Below the pieces are notes generated by a model. The model was not told the DNA's origin and did no database searches. It saw only the letters and a list, made by a program, of their open reading frames with translations. Source: Ceratopteris richardii (Eukaryota; Streptophyta; Polypodiopsida; Polypodiales; Pteridaceae). From it: 64,000 nucleotides of DNA. The stretch spans positions 198,940,260-199,004,259 of the forward strand of contig CM035414.1 in NCBI GenBank assembly GCA_020310875.1, given 5' to 3'. Position 1 is the stretch's first letter. The number at the start of each line of letters is the position of its first letter. The position numbers and the translations under genes are program-made. Below, piece after piece: positions 47,295-60,501 of this stretch.

Positions 47295-50282
47295 CTCCTC
47301 ATATCATCATCATCAGTCTTAAGTGTTGCACCGGATTTCTCACAGTATCGTGCACATCTTCGTCCTGAAGTAAACGCATTTGTGAGATATCTAGAGCATC
47401 GTCCATCACTTGCTTATTGACATAAGACTGAGGAAGGATTCAAATCCCTTATTGTTGAGAAACAAGGCCAAAGAATAGTCTCTTCTATGTTGAGAGAGAA
47501 GGGAAAATTCAATGGCATCAACATCACAAGCTACGTAGATTTGTTTGAAGAGCAAGCTATGATTTTTGGTCTTCCCGAAGACCTTTTGATATCATTCTTT
47601 GAACGAATTGTTGATAGCTCTATCATAAACCATGTCACTCAATATGATAGTCTTCCTTGGAGTGATTTTAGAAAGGAGATGCTCAAAGAATTCTATCTTG
47701 AAGATTATAGCCTACATAATCGAGATGGATTCTTACGATGGGTCAATTCTCCAAAGCCTAGTAGCTCTATTACTCACTTACAAAATGAGTATATTAGACG
47801 CTATGAACAACTTCCTGATGAGGATAAGATAACTTTGGAACTTGATCTTGTGATCAATTTTCTTAAGCTTCTTCATCCTGAAACTCGTAGGGAAGTTGAA
47901 CGGCGATTAGAAGAGCCGGATAAGCGCTATGGTCTTACTGACAATTGGCAAAAAGTGCGTAAAGTAGTAGAGGCTGTAGCCCATAGATATCAAAGACAAT
48001 CCATGCTTTATGAGCAAAGTAGTCTTCCTCAAGCTAGCCTTCCACAAACTAAGGAGCAAGTTAGAGAACAATCGCATGCTATGCTTTTTGACTCTACTCC
48101 TATTCCTCAAATGATGGAGCCTACTCAAGGTTTTAAAGTAGAGCCAAATAAAACTATAGTTGAACAATCTCAAGTGGAAATTCTCACTAAGCAAATGGAA
48201 AGTCTTATTGCTACACAATCCAATTTGGCCAAGACTATAGATGCTTTACAATCTAATTACACCAAAACTTTCCAAAATCAAATGAGCCCAATGACTTTTC
48301 AAGAGGCTAATCAGTATGTTATAGCTACCAATCAAAATCCACAAGTAGCTCCTCCTCAAGCATATCAAGTTCCTCCAATGCATAATCCTTCAATGCAAAA
48401 TCCTCGTTCTCATGTGCAAAATCCTTAAATGTATCAAAACATGTATCCTCAAGCTTCTCAAATAGCTTTTCAAAATCCTCAAAATCCAAATTTTCAAAAT
48501 CATCAACTATATAATATGGAAGCTCCTCTTGCACCTCAAGTACCACATGTTGCTCCCCAAGCTCCTCAAATACATCAATTGCCTTATCAAAATCCTAATT
48601 ATCCTGTTCAAGCAATACCTTATCAACAAAATCCTCAATTTCACAATTTCCCACCACAAGTTAATAAAAATCCTCAAAATCAAAATGGTTTTGTGCATGG
48701 CCCTCGTAGGTGTCCTTGGTGTGATTCCTTAGAGCACTTTTTGAGAGATTGTGAACTATTGAAGGCTGCTAAGGAGCAACGACTAGTAATAGACATAGAC
48801 AAGAAAATATGTGACTATCGATCTAGGCTACCTTTGCAAGGAAATTATAGTAAGGGAGGAATGAAAAAACATTATGAAAATATAACCGTAACGGATGTAG
48901 GAACTAGAGGACTAAAACTAGAAGCTCTTGATGAACAACAAGTAGAATCAAGTAAACCCACAAAGGAAGGTGACTTTTCCATAGAGGCTTTAGTAACAGC
49001 ACGAGATGAAATTAGGAGAATAACGGCTTGGGAATCACCAATAGAAGATCAATCTCTTATTTCTCACATATCCAATGTAGAAGAAAAACAAAAAAAAGAT
49101 GAAGTTGAGCCTAGTGAAAGAAGAGTAACGCAAAAACAAACCTCAGAGGGAATAGAAACAATCATAGAGCTCGGAGAAACATCACAATCCAAAGATAAAA
49201 AACAAGAATCACAACCCAATGAACAAAAACAAGAGGAGAAACAAAAAGGGAAGAAGACAAAGCAACGAAAAACAGAACCAAAGCCTTTAGATAAACAAGA
49301 ATAATCAAAACAAACTGAAGACCGAACACGAGAACATGAACAAAAACAAGACCCTGAGCAAAAACAAAAGAAACCAAAGAGAAAACCTAAAGCCATCTTG
49401 ATTTCAGAAATTGAGAGAAAAATAGATCCTATGGAGATTTTAGATGACATTTTGTTAAGAGTCAAGTGACTATCTTTAGAACAAGTTTTCTCTATTGCAA
49501 AGTCTATTTTTAAAGATAACTTTATCGGCCTAATTAAAAGGAAGAGGTTTCCGCTTAATCTAGATACTGAGTTGCAGGATTCTCTAGATCAAGATCAAGC
49601 TATGAATGAAGCCTTAAACTTTGATGAATCTGATGAAGAGGACTTTGATGATGATGAAGTAAATGTTAATAAAATTTTCTAAGGAACTATTCAACCTGAC
49701 CATGAAAATCATGAAAACAATCCTGAAAGTCACTTTAAAAGAACATTTTGGTTTAGAGGTACATCAGAGATGCATTTTAAAATAGGAAATGATAAGAACA
49801 CTATCACTATAAATGCATTAGTAGATTCCGGCTCTGAAATCAATGTGATTTCCAGAGAAGTCTATGATAAGTTTCGATGGCCCATAGATAAAGATTGTGG
49901 ATGGCGTATGAGAATTGCAAATAATGGTGTAGGTACCCTGTATGGAGCTTGTGCTAGTGTGCTCATATCCATAGGAGGAATCACAGAAGAGTTTCACTTT
50001 TTTATTCAAGACAATTGCTCCTATGAAGTTCTCTTAGGTCAACCCTTTATTTGTGAGAGTTGTATGGAAACTAAAGCCATGGATGATGGGTCTACCTATG
50101 CTAGATCTAAGTCTAAGGATGGAATGCAATCACTTCAACTCATGACAGTAGGAGTGAATCATCCTAGGAATCGATTGTCAATTAGAAAGAAACCTATTAT
50201 TACTCAGAGTCATGAGCATGCTTGTAGTGATTGTGCACCTCCATTCATGTTTGGAGATACATATGATCAAACTTTTGGATAG
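47295..50282 (+). pseudogene. Ty3/gypsy gag-protease, broken by stops
   Basis: One frame holds the whole region. The gag part starts before the ATG at 47487 (FSQYRAHLRPEVNAFVRYLE is readable from about 47320) and has FNGINITSYVDLFEEQ and VINFLKLLHPETRREVERRL. A Gln/Pro/Asn-rich stretch and a CCHC knuckle CPWCDSLEHFLRDC (about 48709-48750) follow, then a Lys/Glu/Gln-rich region. The protease site is ALVDSGSEINVIS (about 49815-49853) and the downstream VLLGQPFI fits the fold. In-frame stops stand at 47418, 48426, 49302, 49467, 49680 and 50280. Proteins of this kind coat and mature the retroelement particle in the cytoplasm. This copy cannot do so. Confidence 0.82.
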
Positions 50283-50341
50283 AATCCATTGTTGAGCGGG
50301 ACAACAGTGGATATTGGTTTGACATCTCGCATCCAACCAAC

Positions 50342-53243
50342 ATGTACAATAGTTTGTCACTTTGTTTTCCACATTCTAGATTAGATTTTCTTCATAAGAG
50401 TCAATTGTCCAAGTCTTTTATCCAAAAAACCCAAAGAAATTATAGAAACAACAAAATCATGGAACATGATGAGAACATTGAGCATGTGATTGAGACATCT
50501 CATTGTTTCTCTACTCTTGAGGAGTTAGAGTTATGTCTTCAACAAAATTCTAATTCCCATATTATTCTTCTTTCTTCCCTTGATGAGTATGCTCTAATCC
50601 AAGAATATGTTCTCAATGTTGACAAGTGCTCAAAATTTAACCAAACATATGATGCCTTAGTTGAAACAAAGTACAAAACTGTAGACAAAAAAATCAAACC
50701 CATAGGTCAACCATTACCTCAAGGAAGTAATGAAAAAATTATTGATGTGAAAAATGATCCAATTCTTCAGGATAAGAAAAACATAGGACATACATTCACG
50801 GATGAGACAATCAAACAGGTGAAAATTGGTAGAGATGATGACTTTCTTTTGCCAGTAGAGAGAGATAAATTTGATGGAGTCATACATAGCCATGGAAAAG
50901 CCTTTACTATGTATGCTCATGAGATTGGTTGTGTAGATCCTAAGCTAGTTGCACCCATGATAATCTTTACTATTCCACATATTCCACGGAATCTTCGCCC
51001 TATACCAATTCCAAAGGCTCACTTACCTAAGCTAATGAAACTACTTAAGGAGAAGATAGACATAAGAATTTTGGAGCCATCTTTTGCACCTTACTCAAAT
51101 TGATGGTTCACTGTGCCTAAAAAGAATTGGAAACTACGTTTTATTCAAGATCTCCAACCCGTCAATAAAGTCACCATAAGGAATGTAGGAACAAGACCCA
51201 TTGTAGATGAGTTTGCTGAATCATTTTCAGGACATTCTATCTATTCAATGGGTGATTTATATTCTGGATATGACCAATTCCAATTAGCAATTGATAGTCG
51301 TGACATAACCACAATGAAAACTCCTTTAGGCTTAGTGCAAATGTGTACTTTACCTCAAGGAGCGACTAATTCTGTGGCTCATATGATGAGTGCTATGAAT
51401 ATGGTCTTACATGATTTTATCCCTCATATAATTATTCCATTCATTGATGATATTCCAATTAATGGGAGTGAGGAACGTGTAAAGGACATTACTTTAGATT
51501 CATCTGGATGTCGTAAATTGGTTCTTGACCATATCTCTGATTGTGAAAGAATATTTCAATAATTTGAAGAGGTAGGTCTCACATTTTCCATAGAAAAATC
51601 TGTTTTTGGTGTCAACAAGGTTCTTATTGTTGGACATTTATGTGGCCATTATGGTCGAAAGCCATACCCACAAGAAGTTGATGCTATTAGCAAGATTTGT
51701 GAAACATGTAACAACGTGAGTGAGGTACGTAGATTTCTTGGTGCTTGCATCTTTTATGTTATTTGGATCCCACACTTTGCTCATGTTGCTGATTGTCTCT
51801 ATGACTTGTTGAGGAAGAAACAAAAATTTATTTAAACTGACAAACACACTCAAGCTATGCATAAATTAAAGAAATTATTTCTTGAAGCTCTCATCCATAA
51901 GCGCGTAGACTATTCAGCTAACAAACCTATTATATTGACTTTTGATACTAGTCCTATTGGTATAGGTTGGGTCATAAGTCAAGATGATAGTGAAGGGAAT
52001 AGATATGCAATTAAATTTGGTGCCAAAATTCTACATGAAACACAATGAAAATATCCACAGATCAAACGAGAACTATGGGGTATGGTAACAGCTTTGAAAA
52101 CAGACAAAGAATATTTCATTGGTGCAAATGTGAAAGTTGAGACTGACTGTTTGCCTCTCATTGGAATGATAGCCAATTGTTCATCTCTTGATATAGCCAT
52201 GCTTAGATGGATCTCATATATTAAGTTCATACATCCTGAGTTAGTTCATATTTCATGTAAGTCAAACTCAATTGCTGATATGTTATCGAGAGCTAGATTT
52301 TATGATGATCTTGAAAGTGATCTAATAAAGAATGTGAATTTAGTTGACTATGTTCCACATATATATGAGTATGAGAAATTTCATGAGTCTGAGTACGAAG
52401 ATGAATGGAGAGACATAAGAAAGTATCTGAGTACACTACAACCATTACCTAGCTGGACTACGAATAGATTCCGTAACATTAGGAAACGAGCTTATAACTT
52501 TTTCCTATGTAATGGTTATCTTTGGAGACATGCTAAGGGTAAGGTTAAGAATCCACAACGAGTCCTAGGAAAGAGAGGTCTTCAATTGCAAGTAATGAAG
52601 GAAATGCATGAGACATTATGGGCAGGTCATAAAGGATTTTTTGGAACATATGAAAAAATTAGAAGTACCTATTATTGGCCTAGGATGTATGTTGACATTA
52701 GTAGCTATGTTTCTATAGTTTCTACTTGTCAACTTCATTCATCAGTCAAACATAGAGATCCGTTGCATCCTACTTATCCACCTTGTATTCATTACAAGTG
52801 GGTAGTAGATCTTGTAACTATGCCTAACGGTATTGACAAAATGCGTTACATTGTACTTGCAAGAGAAGAATTAACTAATCATGTAGAGGGAGGTGCACTA
52901 CGATCTAAGAACACTTACAATGTTTGCAAATTCTTGCTTGAAGATGTCATAAGTCGCTTTGGGTACATAGAGAAAGTAGGTGCCGATCGTGGACAGTTAA
53001 ATGCGAGAGAATCTAAAGAGTTCTTTGAGCGTCACGGTATTCGTTTATCTCTCACTACTGCATATAATTGGGAGGCCAATGCTAAAATAGAGAGAGGGCA
53101 TCCACCTATTGTGAAAGCCATATCTAAAGCATGTAACGATGACATCAAACAATGGCCTAGATTCTTACCTTTTGCACTTTGGGCAGATAGAATGACATGC
53201 ACATGTACTACTGGATATATGCATGCTGAACTCATGTACTGTT
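50342..53243 (+). pseudogene. Ty3/gypsy RT-RNase H-integrase, broken and interrupted
   Basis: In a different frame from gag-pro, RT begins near 50990 (IPHIPRNLRPIPIPKAHLP) and has RILEPSFAPYSN, WKLRFIQDLQPVNKVTI, DLYSGYDQFQLAIDSRD, TPLGL and LPQGATNS. The catalytic box is PFIDDIPI rather than the usual VYLDDILI. The RNase H part reads ILTFDTSPIGIGWVISQ and SIADMLSRARF. The integrase has a partly preserved zinc finger (HETLWAGHKGFFGTYEKI), D in WVVDLVTMP, D in VGADRGQ and E in NAKIERG. In-frame stops stand at 51101, 51560, 51833 and 52046. The frame ends at TGYMHAELMY, where a copia LTR begins; the rest of the integrase resumes at 60059. The RT style is unlike common plant gypsy elements. Confidence 0.85.
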
Positions 53244-54514
53244 TGTTGGAGCAAGTCTATGACAAGCCTAAGTATTGGCTTGAGTCTCACAAAGTCTTAG
53301 AAGAAGCTTTAAAAAGAAGACTATGTAAAGTTCACTTGTGAACTACCTCTTATAACTTTTGAAGAGTTTACTTAATGTAAAGTAAGAGAATCTTAAGTGG
53401 TTGAGTCCACTTGATCAAGAATGGAAAGAGGAGCCACGAATTCGTGATTTGTGGTAGGTAGAGAATCAAATCAATCATTGAATGATTGGAGAGTGATTGA
53501 GGGAAGTTAGCCTCCCAAACTCAACTATAAATAGATGGCAGTTTTAGTCGTGGTTAGAGAGACCTATGTGAAGACCTCCAAGAGCTGAGCTTTATGCCAT
53601 ATCAAGGTGTGATTACAAGGCACACATATGTATCAGTAAGTCATTGTATTGTACAAGAAATATACTTTCATTTTCATGATTATTTGGTTTCATCTTTCCA
53701 TGTTCTTGTGAAGTGTACTACTCACTACCATTACTCTCAGTTTTCTCAGTCAGCTTGCAGAGATGTTTTCTCTGATCTTGGTGCATAATTTTCAGTAATT
53801 TAACTTGGTAAAGTTAGATCTATAAGTCTACTATATGCTCACAAATTTTCATGTCATTTGGATGTTGCAATCTTCAGTTATGTTCATTTGAAGTCAATAG
53901 GGTTTGTTCATCTTCACTTCTCTGTCAGGTACCCGACTTTTTCACTCATCTTGTCAGAGCCATTTCTCAGTGGTTACGTATCTAAATTTAGTGACTTAAA
54001 GCTTGTTGAATTCATATTACTGTTTAGTATAACCATACAAATTTTCATAATCATTGGATTTCTACATTTTGAGTTATGTTGATTTTTCTGCTCACTGGTC
54101 TATTTCTGTAGCAGCCCGTGAAAATCGGGATGATGTCATCACTTGTTAAAACTCATTCTTAGTGTGTGGTTCATTATTTTTTATGAGATTACTCTTGAAA
54201 GTTAGCTCTTTAAGCGAATTAGACTTCCCCAAGAGGAATTAAGCTAATTGCTGCTGTGCTCAGAGAATTATGTAAAACACTAGACAGGTGTATGAACCAA
54301 GAATATCAAGTTTTCACCTCTAAGCTAACTCCAACTTATCTGTTTTGATCTATCTTTTTGAGAGTGATCTTCCAAGGTACATAGGGTGTCTAATACATCC
54401 ATTGGCAAGCTAAAAGGGACCACCATCTACTCCTGGAGTTCATTTGGCTGGTGTAGATCAAGGATTTTGCAACACCTCTTCATCTTCAAACACATACTTA
54501 TCCATCTCTTCACA
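53244..54514 (+). repeat. 5' LTR of the copia element (1271 bp)
   Basis: Starts TGTTGGAGC, ends CTTCACA. It has the same length as the 3' LTR. Differences include TCTGATCTTGG versus TCTGAGCTTGG and AGTCAATAGGG versus AGTCAACATGG. Confidence 0.95.
53526..53533 (+). promoter_or_regulatory. TATA box of the copia 5' LTR
   Basis: TATAAATA in an ACTATAAATAGATGG context, duplicated in the 3' LTR at 59066-59073. It is the only strong TATA element in the LTR and would place transcript starts about 30 bp downstream. Confidence 0.6.
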
Positions 54515-54515
54515 G

Positions 54516-54532
54516 TGGTATCAGAGCAAGGT
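54516..54532 (+). promoter_or_regulatory. Primer-binding site (initiator Met-tRNA)
   Basis: TGGTATCAGAGCAAGGT lies one base after the LTR end and is the standard plant retroelement primer site complementary to the 3' end of initiator methionine tRNA. Confidence 0.93.
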
Positions 54533-54540
54533 TGGACAAC

Positions 54541-57500
54541 ATGGCAGATGGATTTCCTTCATCAATTGACAAATTAGACAGAGGTAACTACTCAACTTGG
54601 TCATTAAGAATGGAAGCCTATCTGCAAGGTAGAAGTTTATATGGTTATGTGGCTGGAGATGAAGTTATGCCAAGTTTCAGGAACAAAAGTCAACCAACAC
54701 AAGAAGAGCAAGAAAGATTGAGCACATGGTGCTCCAAGGATGCACTTGCAAGGTCTTATCTCCTCAACTCTATCTCAGATTTTTTGTTGCCTCACATTAG
54801 AAGTTGTAAGACATCTCAGGAAGTGTGGGATGCACTTGAAGCTTTCTTTTCTTCAAGTACCAAAGCTAGGAAGCATCAACTATGGTTGGATTTCACAACT
54901 CTCAAGAAGGCTCCCAAACAAAATTTGTCTCATTTTGTCACAAAGCTCAAGGACATAGCGGATCAGTTGGGAAGCATTGGAGAGGTAATAGATGAAGAGC
55001 AAATTGTAAGGCAGGTCATCAATGGCTTGAAGGCAGATGATAAGTGAGAAGCATTCACCACAGCTATGGATTTGTACATGGACATGCATGTACCTGATTT
55101 CAACACACTCATTGGACAACTACTTACTCAAGAGGCAAAGCTTATAAAAAATGGAGAAAGCTCTAAAGGTAATCAATCTTCAGCTTTATACACAGATAAA
55201 AGCAAGTCTAAAGATAACAAAGGAAAGGCAAAGAAAGTGGATGATGAAGCAGGTACATATCAAGCTAACTATGCAGGTAGAGGAAGACATGGTAGAGGTA
55301 GAGGAAGAGGAGGTAGACAAGGCAGGGGGAGATCCCAAGACTCCAACTCATGTTCTATTTGTGGATTAACTAATCATACAACCGAAAATTGCTTTAGGAA
55401 TTCCAGGAATCAAAGAGGCAGAGGATACAATAGAGGAAGTTATGGCTACTCAAGAGGAAGGTTCAACAACTACCATGGCAACTACAACAACTACAATCAT
55501 TCAAACTATCAAGGAGGCTACAAAGGAAGGAGAGACTACAATAACTACACAGAAGACTCAAACAAAGAGGATTCATTATTGATCATGAACATGGCTATGC
55601 CACAAGGTAAATCTGATGAGCATGTTTTCTACATAGATTCAGGTTGTTCAAATCATGTGGCAGGAAATGTGGCACTCCTATCAGATTTAGAAGATCCAAG
55701 GAATAAGCATGAGGTACAAACAGGAGATGATACAAAACATCCTGTGGAGAAAATAGGCAATGTCAAAGCACCTGATGGAAACATCAACCTACTCAGTAAG
55801 GTACTCTATGTCCCTACCATTACAAAGAATTTGATAAGTGTTGGGCAGATAGTAGAGAAAGGGTTGCAAGTCAGGTTCACAAAAGCAGGAGCATTTGTTG
55901 AAGATCCAAGTCAAGGATTCAGAAGAATTGCAAAAGGTGAAAAGATAGGTAGATTGTTCGCATTTGAATTACAGGACACTAGAAACATTGCTCTCTTTAA
56001 TTATGGTAGTCAGACACTCACAGAATTGGAAGTATGGCACAAAAGGTTAGCACATATTGGTGAAAGGTCATTAAAGCAAATCTGCAGGGACCAAAATGTA
56101 CTTGGACTTCCTAATTTGTCAAAACAACATATGATATATAAGTGCAGTGCATGTCAATTTGGAAAGTCTCACAGGTTACCATTCATGAAGAAAGGTTATA
56201 TGCATGGAGATCTCTTAGAGTTGGTTCATACAGATGTATGGGGACCTAGCAAGGAAGCTTCAATATCTGGATCAAGGTATTATGTTTCCTTTATTGATGA
56301 TTGCAGCAGATGGACTATCCTATTCTTTATGAAACACAAAGATGAAGTTTTTTCATGTTTCAAAAGATATTTGGCTCTTGTGGAGAATCAAACAGGTAAA
56401 TCACTAAAAAGGCTAAGGTCAGATGGAGGGGGAGAATATTTCTCCCATGAGTTTGATTCTTTTCTTCAAGAAAGAGGAATCAAAAGAGAGGTAACTACAA
56501 GGTACACTCCTGAGCAAAATGGAGTGGCAGAAAGGAGGAATAGGACAATTGTTGAAGCTACAAGGTCTATGTTAAATGAAAAGCATTTACCTAATTACTT
56601 ATGGGCTGAGGCTGTATCTACAGCCACTTACTTGATTAACAGGTTGCCTTCAAAATCCCTTGATGGGATGACTCCATATGAGGCTTGGAATGGAAGAAGA
56701 CCAAGCTTAGATCATTGTAAAATTTTTGGATGTATTGCTTTTGCTCATGTTCCTTCACAGGTTAGAGGCAAGATGGATCCAAAGGCAGAAAGGTGTGTAT
56801 TTATTGGATATGACAACAATCAAAAGGGCTACAGGTTATACAACCCTACCAACAAAGGATTCTAGGTAAGCAGAGATGTAGTTTTTGATGAGAACAATTC
56901 ATGGTATGAAGATTCATGCAGGAAGATCAATTTACCATATGATCTTGAAGAGGATTTTCCAAAGCTTGGTAGAGAACAATCAAAGATTGAAGAAAAAGAC
57001 ACCTCAGAGGATGATGAAGAATCTCACATGGAAAAGATCAAAGCATGGAAGTCTAAAGGTAAAGCAAAATTGCAGGAACGTGGACATGAAGCAGAATCAT
57101 CACATCATGGCCTAAGAAGATCTATGAGGGAAAAGAAAAAACCAGAAAGGTATGGGTTTAACACCTCATTAGTAACTAAACATTCTATCTACATAGCACA
57201 GGACATAAACCAAGAGGAGCCATCATCATTTGAAGAGGCCAAAGCAAAAACAGAATAAAAGCATGCAATGAAGGAAGAGATTGAAGCACTTGAGGAAAAC
57301 AACACTTGGGATTTGGTGCCCAAGACTTCATCCATGAAGGTAATAGGCTCAAGATGGGTCTATAAACTCAAGAAGAATTATGATGGTTCAATTAACAGGT
57401 ATAAGGCAAGGCTTGTGGCAAAAGGCTTTGCACAAACTCAGGGAATTGATTATGAGGAGACTTTCTCTCCTGTGGCAAAGATGCCTACTATTAGGGTTTT

Positions 57501-58740
57501 GCTTAGTATTGCCTCTTCCAAGAATTGGAAGATACTTCAACTAGATGTAAAGAATGCATTTCTTGAATGGTTGGATAACAGAAGAGGTATATATGGCACA
57601 ACCACCTGGTTTTGAGAATCAAGTTTATCCTGATTATGTGTGTAAACTTAACAAAGCATTGTATGGTCTCAAGCAAGCTCCAAGAGCTTGGAATTTCAGG
57701 CTTGTTTCATTCTTGCAGGACAAAGGCTTTCAACCAAGCAAGGCAGATCCTTCACTCTTTATTAAAAAGAGTAATTCTGAGGTCATCTACCTATGTGTAT
57801 ATGTAGATGATATTATATTGACAGGAAATGATGCAGATGGTATGAAGAAGATCAAAGATCAGATGAGAGAAGAGTTCAAGATAAGTGATTTGGGTTCACT
57901 TACCTACTTCCTAGGTTTGGAAGTTGTCTACAAAGATCATGGTTTGTTTCTCACTCAAAGGAAGTACATTAAGGACATGTTGGCAAAATTCAAGATGCAA
58001 GATTGTAAGATTGCAGTTACTCCAATGGAGGTCAATCACAAATTGAGCTCACATGAAGGTGAACTCATAGAGGACATCACATCATATCAAAGTCTAGTGG
58101 GTAGTCTCAACTATGCCACATTGACAAGAGTAGATATATGTTACACTGTGAGTGTGCTAAGCCAATTTATGCACACACCAAGGAAACCACATATGGATGT
58201 TGCCAAAAGGATTCTCAAGTATCTCAAAGGAACCATAAATGAAGGACTTTATTATCCTTATGTATCTGATTTAGGTTTGAAGTTATTTTGTGATGCAGAT
58301 TGGGCTGGTTCCAAGGAAGATAGAAGGAGCACTTCAGGTTATCTTACCTTTGCAGGTTCAAAGCTTATTTCATGGTCATCCAAGAAGCAACCCACAGTTG
58401 CTCTCTCTTCTACTAAAGCTAAATATAGAGGTCTTGCCATAGCTACTCAAGAAGCTATGTGGATGAAGACATTGTTCAAAGATCTTGGATTGGAGTTTGG
58501 AACTCCAACTATTTTTGGTGACAATATGAGTTCTATTCACTTGGCTGCTAATCCTATTTTTCATGCAAGGAATAAACATATTGAACTTCATTATCACTAT
58601 GTACAAGAGAAGGTTCTAAGCAGAGAGATTTAAATATCATATGTGTCCACTTATCAACAATGTGCAGATATTATAACCAAAGCATTGGATGGTACAAAGC
58701 TTTGCAAATTCAAGGCTATGATTGGTTTGCAGGTAATCTT
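54541..58740 (+). pseudogene. Ty1/copia gag-pol polyprotein, broken
   Basis: The ATG at 54541 opens gag (MADGFPSSIDKLDRGNYSTW; LRSYLLNSISDFLLPHI-like helices). A Gly/Arg-rich stretch and CCHC knuckle CSICGLTNHTTENC (about 55351-55392) precede the protease site FYIDSGCSNHVAGN (about 55627-55668). GAG-pre-integrase follows (VWHKRLAHIGERSLKQIC), then integrase with D in HTDVWGP, D in LRSDGGGEYFS and E in NGVAERRNRTI. RT starts near 57290 ([20 protein letters not shown]), with CVYVDDIILTGND near 57800. RNase H has LFCDADWAGSKEDRRSTSGY and RNKHIELHYHYV. TGA at 55045, TAG at 56863, TAA at 57256, a frameshift near 57565 and TAA at 58631 break it. All domains are present, so the copy died by point changes. 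It is a younger relative of the remnant at 7247-10186. Confidence 0.93.
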
Positions 58741-58770
58741 GGAAGATTGAAGACCTCAAGCATACTTGGC

Positions 58771-58782
58771 TTGAGGGGGAGC
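58771..58782 (+). promoter_or_regulatory. Polypurine tract of the copia element
   Basis: TTGAGGGGGAGC directly precedes the 3' LTR, the expected plus-strand primer site. Confidence 0.85.
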
Positions 58783-60053
58783 TGTTGGAGCAAGTCTATG
58801 ACAAGCCTAAGTATTGGCTTGAGTCTCACAAAGTCTTAGAAGAAGCTTTAAAAAGAAGACTATGTAAAGTTCACTTGTGAACTACCTCTTGTAACTTTTG
58901 AAGAGTTTACTTAATGTAAAAGTAAGAGAATCTTAAGTGGTTGAGTCCACTTGATCAAGAATGGAAAGAGGAGCCACAAATTCGTGATTTGTGGTAGGTA
59001 GAGAATCAAATAAATCATTGATTGATTGGAGAGTGATTGAGGGAAGTCAGCCTCCCAAACTCAACTATAAATAGATGGCAGTTTTAGTCGTGGTTAGAGA
59101 GACCTATGTGAAGACCTCCAAGAGCTGAGCTTTATGCCATATCAAGGTGTGATTACAAGGCACACATATGTATCAGTAAGTCATTGTATTGTACAAGAAA
59201 TATACTTTCATTTTCATGATTATTTGGTTTCATCTTTCCATGTTCTTGTGAAGTGTACTACTCACTACCATTACTCTCAGTTTTCTCAGTCAGCTTGCAG
59301 AGATGTTTTCTCTGAGCTTGGTGCATAATTTTCAAGATTTAACTTGGTAAAGTTAGCTCTACAAGTCTACTATATGCTCATAAATTTTCATGTCATTTGG
59401 ATGTTGCAATCTTCAGTTATGTTCATTTGAAGTCAACATGGTTTGTTCATCTTCACTTCTCTGTCAGGTACCCGACTTTTTCACGCATCTTGTCAGGGCC
59501 ATTTCTCAGTGCTTACTTATCTAAATTCAGTGATTTAAAGCTTCTTGAATTCATATTACTGTCTAGTATAACCATACAAATTTTCATAATCATTGGATTA
59601 CTACATTTTGAGTTATGTTGATTTTTCTGCTCACTGGTCTACTTCTATAGTAGCCCGTGAAAATCGGGATGATGTCATCACTTGTTAAAACTCATTCTCA
59701 GTGTGTGGTTCATTATTTTTTATGAGATTACTCTTCAAAGTTAGCTCTTTAAGCTAATTAGACTTCTCTTAGAGGAATTAAGCTAATTGCTGCTGTGCTC
59801 AGAGAATTATGTAAAACACTGGACAGGTGTATGAACCAAGAATAACAAGTTTTCACCTCTGAGCTAACTCCAACTTATCTGTTTTGATCTATCTTTTTGA
59901 GAGTGATCTTCCAAGGTACATAGGGTGTCTAATACATCCATTGGCAAGCTAAAAGGGCCCACCATCTACTCCTGGAGTTCATTTGGCTGGTGTAGATCAA
60001 GGATTTTGCAACACCTCTTCATCTTCAAACACATACTTATCCATCTCTTCACA
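58783..60053 (+). repeat. 3' LTR of the copia element (1271 bp)
   Basis: Same ends and length as the 5' LTR. TATAAATA lies at 59066-59073. It is followed by CTGTC and resumption of gypsy integrase. Confidence 0.95.
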
Positions 60054-60058
60054 CTGTC

Positions 60059-60501
60059 AAAAACCATTGTTTCCAATTCACTCATATTTTTGCATGGTCA
60101 AATTTGCTTTGGTCTGAAAACATGTCTACTGATGATTTTTTGAGTTTGCGCATTAAACAATTAGAACAAGTTAAATTAAGACTTGATGATGCCGTTGAAA
60201 AATTAAGAGAATTATTGATTTTGATAAAACTCATCGATTGCGTCCCAAGCCAATTGAAGTAGGAGATTGGCTGCTCATTTATGATAGTACATTTGACTCT
60301 CAATATGATGCACGCAAAAAGCTCACTCAATGGTGGTTTGGGCCATACATTGTATCAAAAGCCAACAACAATGGTACGCATGCTCTTTGTGAATTAAATG
60401 GTGTTGCACTAAAAACTTTGATTGCAGGTAAAAGGATAAAGTTATTCAAGAAACGTGATAATGAGGAGTACATTTTGGATGAGGACATTGAAGAAGATGA
60501 C
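60059..60501 (+). pseudogene. Ty3/gypsy integrase C-terminal part, continuing the gene split at 53243
   Basis: The text opens QKPLFPIHSYFCMVKFALV, the usual end of a gypsy integrase core, then a helical SLRIKQLEQVKLRLDD stretch and a frameshift. From 60238 it is open: RPKPIEVGDWLLIYDSTFD, KKLTQWWFGPYIVSKANNN and GVALKTLIAGKRIKLFKKR. This is the small beta-barrel C-terminal domain that follows integrase. It is cut at 60501 by an LTR; the apparent TGA stop (60502-60504) is made of the first bases of that LTR. The gypsy 3' LTR must lie beyond the next element or be lost. Confidence 0.82.

Larger units (their letters stand above)
53239..60058 (+). mobile_element. Ty1/copia element, full length with two LTRs, nested in gypsy integrase
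   Basis: The element is 53244-60053 (6810 bp). Both LTRs begin TGTTGGAGCAAGTC and end CATCTCTTCACA. CTGTT precedes and CTGTC follows, a 5-bp target duplication with one later change. The gypsy coding frame is continuous across the insertion once the element and one duplicate are ignored, which confirms the boundaries. Structure: 5' LTR, Met-tRNA primer site, gag-pol with stops, polypurine tract, 3' LTR. By eye the LTRs differ at about 35-40 positions plus small indels, about 3%, so the insertion is moderately old. Confidence 0.95.
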
